Shown here one piece after another: positions 1 through 10,504 of a stretch of DNA of 64,000 nucleotides; the first letter of the stretch is position 1; each line of letters begins with the position of its first letter. Source of the stretch: Saccharum officinarum. Lineage: Eukaryota; Streptophyta; Magnoliopsida; Poales; Poaceae. A program made the translations under genes and the position numbers. The DNA is taken from contig CM036179.1 of the NCBI GenBank assembly GCA_020631735.1, positions 25,349,063 to 25,413,062 on the forward strand. The letters run 5' to 3'. The notes beneath the pieces were generated by a model that ran no database searches, was not told where the DNA came from, and saw only the letters and a program-made list of their open reading frames with translations.

Positions 1-3000
1 ATCAACGACAATAGGCTCCTTTGTTGAATTCACATGTTGGGGTGTTCCATAGGCACTTGGTGGTGACTGAGATATCGAGTTGAAGCTCGTAGGCTGACCA
101 ACCAAATGAAAATTTTCTCCTTGTACTTGTGGCTGCTGCGGATAGTGTGGTTGTTGAATCAAACTCACAAAACCACTGGGTGGATAGACCCTGAAATTTA
201 GACCAAAAATCAGCTAACTGTAGACCAAAATCCGGGGGCAATAATACATATGCTAAATTATACTCTTCTCTTAAAAAGATGTTTTATATAGCAAACCTCT
301 AAAAAAATAATTGTACCACTGAACACAACCAGATCATGCTCGGAGACTTGACTTGTCTGCTATCTCAATCCTATCAGAACTAGCTGCTGAAGGATCGAGA
401 TGGCAGACTAGAGGGGGGGGTGAATAGTCCTTTCTAAAACTAATCGTGTTGGCAAACCGAAACAAATGCGGAATTAAAACTATCGGTCTAGCCAAGACTA
501 CACCCCTCTATCTAAGTTCACAAGCACCTCACAAAGATCCTAATTATGTAACTAAGGTGCTTTCCTTAGTAAGAGCTCTCCTAAACAATTCTAGAGCAAG
601 GTCACACAAACCTATGCACTAGTACTTTAGCAAAGCCGGGGAGCTCCTACAATTCTAGTAAGCAAAAGCACGAAGCCACCTATGCTTACTAGCAATGCTC
701 AATAGCAAGGCAACTAATGCCAAACTAGAGAGCGCAAATTACTTAGCTATACAAACTAAGCAATATGACTAACAAGGTTACACAAACCAAATTAGCCACG
801 CAACGGGAGCTACTTCTATGCTACACAAGCAAGAAGGTGACTAGCTAACTACATAAGCAAACTAGTTACAAGAGCAACTACACAAGCACAAGTATATGAA
901 TGTAAATACAAGCTTGTGAATCAAAAGCAAACCACCGAGAAGATGTACACAATGTTGACACGGCGGTTTTTCACCGAGGTTCACTTGGTTGCCACCAAGC
1001 TAGTCCCCGTTGTGGCGATACACCCACTTGATGGATCATGAGCTAATTGACTATCAAGAGTCAAACCCTCAGTGGGTGCCGCACATCCACTCTCAAGATG
1101 GGGATCCTCCAAGCCACGAGCTTTACTAGAGTTGCTCTTCGTGATCCCCACGGGGTGAGCACAATCCCCCTCACAAATCCTCCTCCGGAGCCACGCACAA
1201 TCTCCACGCGTGCTTCAACGGAGTCACAAGCCACCAAGCCATCTAGGAGGTGGCAACCTCCAAGAGTAACAAGCATCACTGGCTTGCAACACGATCACCT
1301 AGTGCCACTCGATGCAACGCACTAGAATTGCTCTCTCACTCGATCCGATGAACACTATCAAGCATGAGTGAGTTAGAGGGCTTCCAAGCACTACCACATA
1401 AGCCACCAAGGCCAAAGTGTGCTCAACTTCTGGCCAAGGCCGGCCAAGGCATCTATTTATAACCCTACGGTCAAATAGAGCCGTTACCCCTTCACTGGGT
1501 TCTTTTCGGGATGACCGGACGCGCCGGTGATAACTGATCGGACGCGCTCAACCGCGCCTGATCCTCCAACGGTCACTGACCCCAACGGTCAAAACAACGA
1601 CCAGACGCGCCCCAGGCAACGACCGGAAGTGCCCGTCAAATGACCGGACGCGCCGCTTCGAATGACCGGACGCGCCAATCGCACTGACTCACGTGCCCGC
1701 GAAGCAACGACTAGATGCGCCCCTCGCAAGGACCGGACGCGACAGTGCCCGCGTCCGGTTAGAGTCCAGTAAGCTCCCTCAACGATCGGACGTGTCCGAT
1801 CATGTGTGACCGGACGCGCCTCGCGTCCGATCGTCCTTGCGAAACGCAATTTCCTCTGGACACCTGACCGGACGCGCCGGTCCCGAGAGTGACCGGACGC
1901 GCCGGTTACAAACCCTAACACCCACGTCTGCGTTGTACTGACCGGACGCGTCCGGTCATACCATGACCGCGTCCGGTGCAGCGTCCGGTCACCTCTATGA
2001 CCTCCGTTTCTTTTCCGACTTCCGACGTAGCGGAAAATAGGCATTTCAACTCCTCAAAAACGCCTGAATCCCGCGCTCGCAAGCTCGGCGGGAGGGAGAG
2101 AGGACCCCAAACCCTCTCTACCGCTCAAACTTCATCGCCTTCGTAAATGTGCCAACACCAACAAGTGATCACCACCTTGTGCACGTGTGTTAGCATTTTC
2201 ATAATCATTTTATCGAAGGAGTTAACCACTCAACTTGCCACGCCACTCGATCCTAGCAACGATGCATAGTTAGATCACACGAGTGGCACTAGATGACCGA
2301 TATGCAAGCAAGTTTACCCCTATTGATAGTACGGCCATCTATCCTAAACCCGGTCATAAACTTCTCTACACACCTATGACCGGTGAAATGGAAATACCCT
2401 TAGGTTATACCTTTGCCTTGCGCAATCCACTCCATCTCCTCTGACGTTGATGTAACACATGCACCAACCATATCACAAATGATATGATCCACTTCATATC
2501 ATCATGTGACCTTGGTCCATCGATCTTGACCTCACTTGCTCTTCACCGTTGCGTCGGTTCATCAGCGCCAAGTCTTGCTTAAGCTTCACCGCCTCACGGT
2601 CCATCGCTCCAAAGCCTCCGACTTGCCCTTCACACTTGCAATAGGTCCGTCGAGCCAAGCCTCATCTTGATCTTTGCCACCTTGGCCACATGACTCCATG
2701 TCATGTCTCATATGCAATGAGCTCCTCCATGACACCATCACCTATGGACTAATCTCCTGTGTATCTCTCATTAAACACAATTAGTCCACCTAAGGTTGTC
2801 ACTCAATTACCAAAACCAAACAAGGACCTTTTAGCTGCAGGCAAGCACATGCATTCGGACTGAAATTCAGCTAGTTGCAGGCAATCACTTGCATTCAGAT
2901 TGACATCCAGGAAACACACAGACCAAAATCAACTACTTGCACAAGCATAGATCGACATTCAGAGATGATACAAATCAGTTGTATTCAGTTCAAGCACTTG

Positions 3001-3859
3001 GAGGCATCAAAATCAACTAATTCCAGGAGAGGAAATCAACTACGTGCATAGATCGAAAACAACTAATTGCATAGTGTGGTTGTTGAATCAAACTCACAAA
3101 ACCACCGGGTGGATAGACCCTGAAATTTAGACCAAAATCAGCTAACTGTAGACCAAAATCCGGGGGCAATAATACATATGCTAAAATATACTCTCCTCTT
3201 AAAAAGATGTTTTATGTAGCAAACCTCTAAAAGAAACAATTGTACCACTGAACATAACCAGATCATGCTCGGAGACTTGACTTGTCTGCTATCTCAACCC
3301 TATCAGAACTAGCTGCAGGCAAGCACTTGCATTCGGACTGAAATTCAGCTAGTTGCAGGCAATCACTTGCATTCAGATTGTCATCCAGGCAATACACAGA
3401 AAAAATCAACTACTTGCACAAGCACAGATCGACATTCAGAGATGATACAAATCAGTTGTATTCAGTTCAAGCACTTGGAGGCATCAAAATCAACTAATTC
3501 TAGGAGAGGAAATCAACTACGTGCATAGATCGAAAACAACTAATTGCATAGAACCAAATCAACACGTACCATAGACTTGGGGCTTGCTGGTTTCCATGTT
3601 GAGATGGAAAAGTTGGGGGGACCCATCCTGGTCCTTGCGGTGGGCGTGGCGGTGGCACAGTCGGCACAACAGGGGAAGAGGTCGGCACACCGGGGCCAGA
3701 AATCGACGACATCATCGCTGGTGGTGGAGCTAGGGTGGAAGTAGGCGGCGGCGGGGTCAGCGCCGGCACCGGAGACGAAGGAGGAGGCGGCAAGGGCCCA
3801 GGCGCAAGCAAGGACGCCGCCTTCATCCCAGCCGGCTGCCCCCGCGTCCTTTTCCTCAT
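1..3859 (-). CDS. Pong-like ORF1 (Myb/SANT-type DNA-binding protein), N-terminal exons, partial
   Basis: I propose two exons on the minus strand. Exon 1 is 3859-3570 (ATG at 3859, about 96 codons), very proline-rich. It ends at a GTACGT donor at 3569. Exon 2 begins at 190 after an acceptor reading TTTCAG and runs off the left edge. The split codon restores Trp and the frame stays open to base 1, with a stretch containing YPPSGFVSLIQQP and, further on, NFHLVG; a tryptophan/proline-rich leader followed by an NFH(L/F)VG motif is common ahead of the Myb-like domain in plant Harbinger ORF1 proteins. ORF1 binds the element ends and helps its transposase enter the nucleus. The DNA-binding domain itself would lie left of the window. 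The intron is 3.38 kb because of duplication plus insertion. The exon boundaries are inferred from splice consensus and frame, not from transcripts. Confidence 0.6.
388..2831. mobile_element. Unclassified 2444-bp insertion with 7-bp target duplication
   Basis: Comparison with the undisturbed duplicate at 3075-3551 defines the insert exactly. TAGCTGC occurs once in the empty site and on both sides of the insert (381-387 and 2832-2838). The element starts TGAAGGATCGAGATGG and ends AACAAGGACCTTT, without a clear TG..CA or long terminal inverted repeats. It has no convincing coding capacity. Its 5' third is AT-rich with a run of G at 413-420, its middle (1500-2000) is a GC-rich array of a decamer motif, and its 3' third is unremarkable. 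I recognise the GGATCGAGATGGC start as a high-copy sorghum/sugarcane-type repeat but cannot name the class; a 7-bp duplication does not fit the standard DNA-transposon classes. Confidence 0.75.
1509..1995. repeat. GC-rich array of ACCGGACGCG motifs in both orientations
   Basis: The motif GACCGGACGCGCC and its close variants recur more than a dozen times in about 490 bases. Some copies are in inverted orientation (GCGTCCGGTCA, CGCGTCCGGT), so adjacent copies can pair as CCGGACGCGTCCGG palindromes. Spacing is irregular, so it is not a simple tandem satellite. CpG density is very high compared with the surrounding AT-rich element. Such subterminal or internal motif clusters in plant elements are often protein-binding sites; here no function is shown. 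Confidence 0.8.
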
Positions 3860-4243
3860 TTGCCGGAAGTGCTCCGTCTGCCGCTCTCACGGGGCACTCG
3901 ATCCATGGAGCTGGATCCCCTCGCTGTTGCTTGGCAGCAGGGGTGCGAAGGGAAGATGTAGAGGAGGGCGGGAGAGATTGGGAGGAGGCGGGCAGGGGCG
4001 GGAAGAAATCGGGAGGTGGCGGGAAGATTGGGCGCTCCTGGAGCGAGGCAAGCGCGCCGCCGCACGGGATCGACGACGAAACGCCCCAACCCCCTCAATG
4101 CGAGTTTCACCGCGTTACCGAGGCCTCGATTACGGTGCCCAAACGTTTCGTGGGCATGAAACGTATTCCTTCTCTTTCCTTCTTGTTTCATGCAGTTTGC
4201 TGACGTGGCACCCTATTAAATATGCATGACACACCCCATGACA

Positions 4244-4263
4244 CCCCATTGAGACTGGCCTTA
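4244..4263 (-). promoter_or_regulatory. Pong-like terminal inverted repeat and TTA target site
   Basis: Bases 4244-4260 are the outermost transposon repeat and 4261-4263 are TTA, the expected target trinucleotide. The partner end is beyond the left edge. Confidence 0.8.
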
Positions 4264-4382
4264 GAGATGCAATCGGTGAAGTTGATTGACCCGCGAACTT
4301 AGACCAACCCGATTACACCCCTCCGTCTCAAAACGATTGGACCCACATCTATAAAAAAACAAATAATTTCAAATTCAACTAA

Positions 4383-4386
<4 letters not shown>

Positions 4387-4448
<62 letters not shown>
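4387..4448. repeat. (TAA)n microsatellite, shorter copy
   Basis: About 20 uninterrupted TAA units in the first member of the tandem duplication. Confidence 0.95.
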
Positions 4449-4852
4449 TTTGTACATAACAATTATCACTAAATCAATGGTGGAATGTATTTCATGACAA
4501 ATTGATACATTTAAAGATAAAATATTGATGCTATTTTTTTAATAAATGTAGTTAAATTTAGAATTATTTGATTTTTTAGAAAACAAGATTTTTATTTTTA
4601 TGTTTTTAGAAAATGGAGGTACGATTAGTAGTATATACCACTCTCTTCATTCTAAATTATAATACGTCGTTTTGACTTTGACTTTTTTTGGGTATATCGA
4701 TTTTACTATTTATTTAGACATACAATATTATATCTAGATACATAGCAAAACGTGATTGACCCGCGAACTTAGACCAACCCGATTACGCCCCTCCGTCTCG
4801 AAACGATTGGACCCACATCTATAAAAAAACAAATAATTTCAAATTCAACTAA

Positions 4853-4999
<147 letters not shown>

Positions 5000-5191
5000 T
5001 CTGTACATAACAATTATCACTAAATCAATGGTGGAATGTATTTCATGACAAATTGATATATTTAAAGATAAAATATTGATGCTATTTTTTTTATAAATGT
5101 AGTTAAATTTAGAATTATTTGATTTTTTAGAAAACAAGATTTTTATTTTTATGTTTTTATAAAATGGAGGTACGATTAGTAGTATATACCA

Positions 5192-5351
5192 CTCTCTTCG
5201 TTCTAAATTATAATAGGTCGTTTTGACTTTGACTTTTTTTTTGGTATATCGATTTTGCTATTTATTTAGACATACAATATTATATCTACATACATAGCAA
5301 AACATGTGTATCAAAAGAGTCAAAACAACTTATAATTTAGAATGGATGGAG
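5192..5351. mobile_element. Stowaway-type MITE
   Basis: Left arm CTCTCTTCGTTCTAAATTAT and right arm ending ATAATTTAGAATGGATGGAG are imperfect inverted repeats of the Stowaway consensus (CTCCCTCCGT...), with GTCGTTTTGAC/GTCAAAAC continuing the arms; TA follows at 5352-5353. About 160 bp, non-coding. The truncated left half is duplicated at about 4645-4752. Confidence 0.8.
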
Positions 5352-5989
5352 TATATTATAGCATCAGCGCACGGCATAGACCTTGACCTTGTGTTCTCCG
5401 GTCCCGTTCGTTTGGAGCCGCAAATTTCCCTCTATGTTGATTGTTGAAAGCACGTACTGGGTGTGCGTGCCTGCGTTGAAGTCACCACCATTTTCCAAGC
5501 CGGTTTGGGCAAGGGAGAGAAAAAAGTTAAAAAGGAAAACGAAGAAGGGAGAGGACATGCAAATGCACACGTCGCTTTTCATTCCCCCCGGTCGGTCGGA
5601 CGGACATGCAAGGCGCACACAGATGGAGACAGCCTTGTTGTGTCTTCTTCTTCTTCTTCTTTTCTTTGGGCCTCATCTCATAAATTAATTCAGCCGCGGA
5701 GGAGAAATGGAAAATGGAGAGGTGAGCTGGAATTCAGGCTGTCGTTGCGAGGAGGCGTGCTTCTACGCGTCACGGCCTTCGTTTCCCTGTCATGCCCTCA
5801 CAAGAAAGCAGCCCAAGTGGTTAACTGAACAGGACAGGTGATGGATATATGACGCCTCTCCCACCATCTCTACGCTTCATACTAGCTTTCTTATTGTCTC
5901 CATCATATGCCTTTCATGGCACTTTCTACGTACAATGGATTTGGGCAAGAAGAGGAATAGTTAGTGTACCTCTCATAATTAGGCACTGT
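5352..5989. other. Intergenic, with a possible minus-strand exon fragment near 5364-5520
   Basis: On the minus strand, 5520-5364 reads open to a TGA with a compositionally protein-like tail (YVLSTINIEGNLRLQTNG, then basic residues). I cannot assign it to a family and no upstream exon is recognisable, so it may be a gene relic or chance. A CTT/TTC-rich run lies at 5646-5664. The rest holds nothing I can support. Confidence 0.2.
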
Positions 5990-6245
5990 TTGAATCCATA
6001 TGGCTGAAGCTGATTTGTTGTAAAAGAAAAACACTGTACCATGTCTGATAAGCCACGCTGATAAGTTCAAGCGAATAGGCTAACTTATGAGCGTGGCTTA
6101 TCAGGTATGATACAGTGTTTTTTTCTCACAACAAACCAGCTAATAGCGGATAATAGTTAGCTAGCTAATATTAGCTATCAGCTAGCTAGCTAACCATTAG
6201 GAGGCAAGAGCTAATGAATCCAAACATAGTGTTAGCTCATTAGCA
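5990..6245. mobile_element. hAT-like MITE with long hairpin
   Basis: An inner inverted repeat pairs TTTGTTGTAAAAGAAAAACA (from 6014) and its continuation to about 6067 with 6082-6135, leaving a loop of about 14 bases. The arms contain TGATAAGCCACGCT and AGCGTGGCTTATCA. Outer, looser repeats (CACTGTTTGAATCCA near 5997 and TGAATCCAAACATAGTG near 6217) and GCTAGCTAA runs are typical of abundant grass hAT-type miniature elements. The exact termini and target duplication are not certain. A second, degenerate element of the same style (GTTTGAACATAG...GTTTGGATCT) follows at about 6260-6425. Confidence 0.6.
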
Positions 6246-7329
6246 TTTTTACGTATAAGACCTGTTTGAACATAGTGCAAAGCTAAATGTTAGCTGCTAC
6301 CTAGAAAAAGCTAGCTAATAACTTTTTATTAGCTACATAATCCATTTCGAGCTATTGGTTGGCTGTTTGGATCTACTGGAACTAATTCTAGCAGCTAACT
6401 AGCCCCTTAGATCTAAACACTCAAATAATCATCCTCTCTCTCTCTCTCATCAGTTGTTAGCAAAAATTCTATATAGTGCGATGGAAGGCATACAACACTG
6501 ATACTGCCGTACAACATATAGCAACAAATAATAAATCTCTACAGATTACTAGTAAGCGGTGTCCATGAAAGATGCAGAAAGGAATGGACAGCAGAGGGCA
6601 TGTGGTGAGTTGTGATGACCGAATTTCCTTTCTGGTTTTGATGGATTGGTTCAAGGACTCCTCAGAAAACAAAGTGATGGCTGTTGTACAGGCCTTTATA
6701 CACAGAGAAGCTGGCCTACATCTGCTGCATTCCGTCCTGATTAATGAAAGCGCAACGTACCGATCAAAACACAGCGCATGTGGGCACCATACATGGGGAT
6801 CAGATCCAGCCATGGCCACTCCTCGAGTCCTGGTACGCTTGATTGGGCCATGCCACACAACCTTTGCATTTTCTGCAGCCATCACAATGCGCTTTCGACT
6901 TTCGAGGGCAAAAGCATGCAAAAGGGAGCGAAAGCGGCACTATGTAGTAGGAGTACAAGCTTCATTTTTTTAGAAAAGGAAGTACAAGCTTCATAGGTTC
7001 AGTTTCCATACAGGCAGTTAATACTGCGACATCTTTTCTCCGTCTTCTTGCAATGCCAATCTCCGTCTTCTTGCAGCTGACAAGGATGAGCAGTAAGGGG
7101 AAAACCCGTTGGCCAGAGATTGAAGATACTGATGACAAACACTCAGAGTGACAAGTAGAGCCGTAGACGTAAATCAGGATAGCTACTTCCCGTTATCCGC
7201 TCGTCCGATTTGGGTTCATACTTCAAACATTTGGATAATTATTTTTTATATATGAATCTAGACATTTAATATATGTTACCATATTTGACACATATGACAC
7301 TATCTGTATCTGATTCTGAATCAAGAAAA
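6246..7329. other. Intergenic, no supported gene
   Basis: Overlapping open frames on both strands at 6469-6973 have no recognisable motif and mirror each other, which is the usual sign of chance. A short CT run (6432-6449) and a duplicated AATCTCCGTCTTCTTGCA near 7036-7077 are the only local repeats. I see no RNA gene. Confidence 0.5.
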
Positions 7330-8290
7330 AAAACAGATATACCTTTTACGGACTTGGTAGCATCCGGACGTCCGTTCCAGGACGCTAGCATCGGACGCCT
7401 GCCGCTCGCGTAAGAAGCAACGGGGATTTCGAGCAGCCCGCCCCCGGTTCGTCACCTGCGTAGCCAATCCCCGTTCGTCGCCCCGCACGCACACCCCGCC
7501 CCTATCCGTGCGCTCATCACTCACCGCACCCAGTGACTCTCCGAACAACATCAAACACTTGCAACATGAAACAGTTAAATGCAATATACGTCTGAAACAA
7601 AAGAAACATTTAGAACATACACTTGCAATATCCAGATAAAACATTTGTAGCTTCCGACATAAAAACAGTTGCTGCAACGTAAGATTGAAAACAGATGAAA
7701 CATTTTCAATAAAGGCTTGCAACATGCCTCATACTTCAGAAACACTTGCAACATGTACAACATCCCGATCTACTTTTGCAACATCCATATGAAACATTTG
7801 CAACATACCACTTAAACATCCAAAACAATTGAAACCTACATTTGCAACCTAGGGGAGGGAGAGGACGGGCCATTCAATTCCGGTGGTCGGGGTGGGAGCT
7901 GGCGTTGAGCAGCGGCGCGTGAGAACCGCCAGCACGGGTCGCGCTCGTGGGTGCCCTTGTCTCGGCCAGGGACGACCTGAGGCGCAGCGAGGCTTCCCGT
8001 TGGTGGCTCGGCACTGGGGTTGGGGAATAGGCCGGGGAGGTGCTGCACGAACTGAGGGAGAAGGTGGCGTAGTCGGCTTGGATGGAGGAAGAAAGCAAAG
8101 ATGGTGCTCTGTGATTTTATAGAGACATGGAGGAGAGAGAGAGACGAGATGGAAGAGAAGGAGATAAGTCTGAGTAGCCACTTGAGGGGGAGGTATCAGA
8201 TATTTCTCACCTGTGGTGGACACATTAGGTGCACACGATGAGACCATGTAGCGTTCGGACGCTCTAATCATATGTACTTTTTAATATATG
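7330..8290. mobile_element. Non-autonomous DNA element, MULE/CACTA style
   Basis: The edges carry related GC-rich motifs in opposite orientation (TAGCATCCGGACGTCCG near 7370 and, reversed, AGAGCGTCCGAACGCTAC near 8253). The left half repeats GCAACAT/GAAACATTTGCAACAT words many times (7560-7850), and the right half is GC-rich DNA open in several frames. This is the layout of common grass elements with subterminal GCAACAT repeats. No transposase is present, and I could not fix the target duplication. Confidence 0.5.
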
Positions 8291-9124
8291 TTCCGGTTTC
8301 TTTGTTACAAGGAACTCGCGTGATATGTATATGCAGTGGTGATAGTGTAAGGCGGTAAAAAAGAAGTACGTAGTACATGTAAACGCTAGGTACAAATGAG
8401 GCCTTCACATGAGCAGTGTGAGTACTCAGAAAGGCAGGAACGAACCTTATACATATAATAATCAGTTCGAGATCTCATTATCATGAGTGAGATGATAATA
8501 AGAAAGTACTGATGAACTGATTATACTAGAGTCCTCTTCCGCCAGGCGCCCAGGCCCTTAGACATGTACAGTACAGTTTGGAGTATTGGGCCTCGCTGAG
8601 CCGACAGGACAAGATCACTAGACAAGGAGCCCATGTAACTGACGAACTTGTGTAGCTCTGGGCGCTCTTGCAAAAATAGCGCATTGTGCATGTGCAACCA
8701 GACGGCGTCCATCTCAACACAAAGTCGTCGCCTCGTCGGTAGGTGCAGATGTAGCACTGGAGCAGGAGTGCAGGAACGAGAAGTGCTTGTACAGATTCAC
8801 AGATAAGCGCCGCATGCAAATAGCCAAATACCTTCGCATATGTCCAGATTGATACCTACTAGTACAATCGTTTTTTTAGACGAAACCAGAGCATGCAACA
8901 ATATTGCATTCTTTTTTGACGAAAAGAGAATGCAATAATCCTTCGTTGCTTCTGAAAAAAAAATGTTCCTCTGTTGCGTCGCCGAAGGTACTGTACCAGT
9001 ATTCCGGCCTTATCTGATGCTGTTTCATCTTTGGCTGAATAAAACCGGCTGACGCTGTTGGCCGCCGCCGCCGCCGCCGAGGCAGCAGCAGAGCAATAGG
9101 AACACTCCCAGGTTCATCCAAAAT
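8291..9124. other. Intergenic flank of the LINE, no firm gene
   Basis: A minus-strand frame at 8757-8521 is protein-like in composition (for example LFLQERPELHKFVSYMGSL) and could be a terminal exon of an unrecognised gene, but no family or partner exon was found. A CCG repeat lies at 9063-9078. This sequence was contiguous with 14171 onward before the LINE inserted. Confidence 0.3.
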
Positions 9125-9134
9125 TCACCTGGCT
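9125..9134 (+). repeat. LINE target-site duplication (left), partner at 14161-14170
   Basis: Exact 10-base direct repeat TCACCTGGCT flanking the LINE. Confidence 0.95.
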
Positions 9135-10315
9135 AAAGAATAGTTCGCTCTGTGTGCACCGCGCAGATACGTGACTGCCGCGAACCCATTCGTTGTCGTC
9201 GGTGTGGGCTCTCTGGGCATCGGGAGCGCCACTGTTTCAAGCCGACCAACAGCTCCTCCACTTCTCGGGGCCACCCCGCTCGCCACGCCACCATCACCCC
9301 TGCACCCTGCAGCAGCCTCACCACTCCACCTCCACCAGCCCCACACATGCCTCCGGTGCATATGCATAACCACAAAGACAGCGGCTCCTGGGAAGTGGCC
9401 AGCCCAGGTAGCTTGACCCGCTCTAGCCACCAGGGATTTCTTGAGCTCCGGGTTGTCGTGCTAGTCGAGGACGTCAACAGCGTGCCGTGTGACCTATGGG
9501 TACGCAATGTCTCCGCCGGCTCCTGCACCGTTTGTTCTGTTGATGTTCTGCGTGCTTGGCCGTTGGCGAAGTCCATGGACGCGGCAGGATTCTGCATGCC
9601 TTCCTTTATCCCAGCGCCGCTTTTGCTCTCACCTCCTCTCCACCCAGCACCTCCCCACTCGCGCACTCTGTGCCTCCTCCCCGCACCAGCTCTAGCCTCG
9701 CTGTAACCGCTTTCGTCTCCCGCACCACCACGCCACCACCCCATTGCACCCGCCCTGCTTCGTGCTGTTGCGTCGCTCGCCGAAGTTGCCATACTACTGC
9801 ACATGCTCATCCACCAGCCACGGGGTCTGCTGCTGCCGTCGCTCCCCGATCTTCCTATCATCATTCGCACTTCCCCGGCCTCTGCTGTAACCCCAGCTAC
9901 CTCACCTTCTGTCCCCCCGCCAGCCACTACCCTGCCAGCCGCCTCTCCCGAGCCTCAGCTGCTGCTTGATTTGCTCGACGACGCCTCTGCCCATGAGCTC
10001 TCAGCACGAAAGACCCGTGCTCGTGTGAAGCGGGCTGCAGACAAAGCTGCCAAACACAAGAAGGGAGCCCAGCTGCCGAAGGAGCGCCGCAGTGTGCGTC
10101 AGCGGGAGAAGGAACCTGCCAACTTCGTGGACATGTCCACTAAAGCATCACGCATGAAAGCACTAAAGAACGAACTTGCAGGCTGCTCAAAAGATCTTAA
10201 AGTACAGGTGAAACGCCGCGGCCTCCTCCGCAAGAGGACTCTGAAGGCAGCAGACTTGCGGGCTATGGCGGGTACTGTTGGGCTGTCTGCCTCTGCCGCT
10301 GAATCCCTGAATTAG
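9135..10315 (+). pseudogene. LINE ORF1 (gag-like, RNA-binding), truncated and interrupted
   Basis: The frame enters from the truncated 5' end and contains one CCHC zinc knuckle (CRRCGLSGHRERHC, about 9194-9235), which binds the element RNA in the ribonucleoprotein particle. A proline-rich region follows, then an in-frame TAA at 9704-9706, and the same frame continues to a natural stop at 10313-10315 through a lysine/arginine-rich tail. The N-terminal part that normally precedes the knuckle is missing. The LINE is intact enough that the single stop may be recent. ORF2 begins about 190 bases downstream. Confidence 0.8.
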
Positions 10316-10504
10316 GTGTTGAAGGGTTCCAAATGAGTGACGGCTGTTGTGCACCATCGATGCTTGTTACGCTGGTTCCTGGCACTTGTCCCCTGCCACC
10401 CTGCTTCCTTGCCCTCTTTTCGTTCCTGCCTTCTATTACTATTGCAACCCCTCTACGGTGTGCTTTCCTCGGTCTCGCTCTGTTGTAGCTCTCCAGGTGT
10501 ACCA

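Larger units (their letters stand above)
146..3551. repeat. 478-bp tandem duplication in intron 1/exon 2, first copy split by an insertion
   Basis: Bases 146-387 plus 2839-3074 form copy 1; 3075-3551 is copy 2, nearly identical. The unit holds the first ~45 bases of exon 2, its splice acceptor and part of intron 1. The junction shows a 4-base microhomology (ATAG) shared by the two ends, typical of slippage or end-joining duplication. Copy 2 preserves the uninterrupted target of the 2.44-kb insertion in copy 1. Confidence 0.9.
1..4260 (-). mobile_element. Pong/Ping-like PIF-Harbinger transposon, one end and ORF1 region
   Basis: The right boundary is seen directly. The last 17 bases (4244-4260), read on the minus strand, are GGCCAGTCTCAATGGGG, which matches the known Ping/Pong/mPing terminal inverted repeat with one change, and they are followed by TTA (4261-4263), the Harbinger target-site trinucleotide. 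The first few hundred bases inward also follow the mPing/Ping layout (TTTAATAGGG, GCATGAAA, CTCGGTAAC, GTGAAAC boxes). The left end, the rest of ORF1 and the transposase lie outside the window. Internally the element carries a 478-bp tandem duplication and a 2444-bp foreign insertion. Family assignment is strong; activity cannot be judged. Confidence 0.85.

Noticed and set aside
6469..6973. Pair of ~140-codon frames on opposite strands
   Set aside because: No recognisable motif, mirror-image openness, and no splice partners.
9133..9927. 264-codon minus frame
   Set aside because: Glycine/arginine-rich antisense of the LINE ORF1, which has a zinc knuckle in the sense direction.
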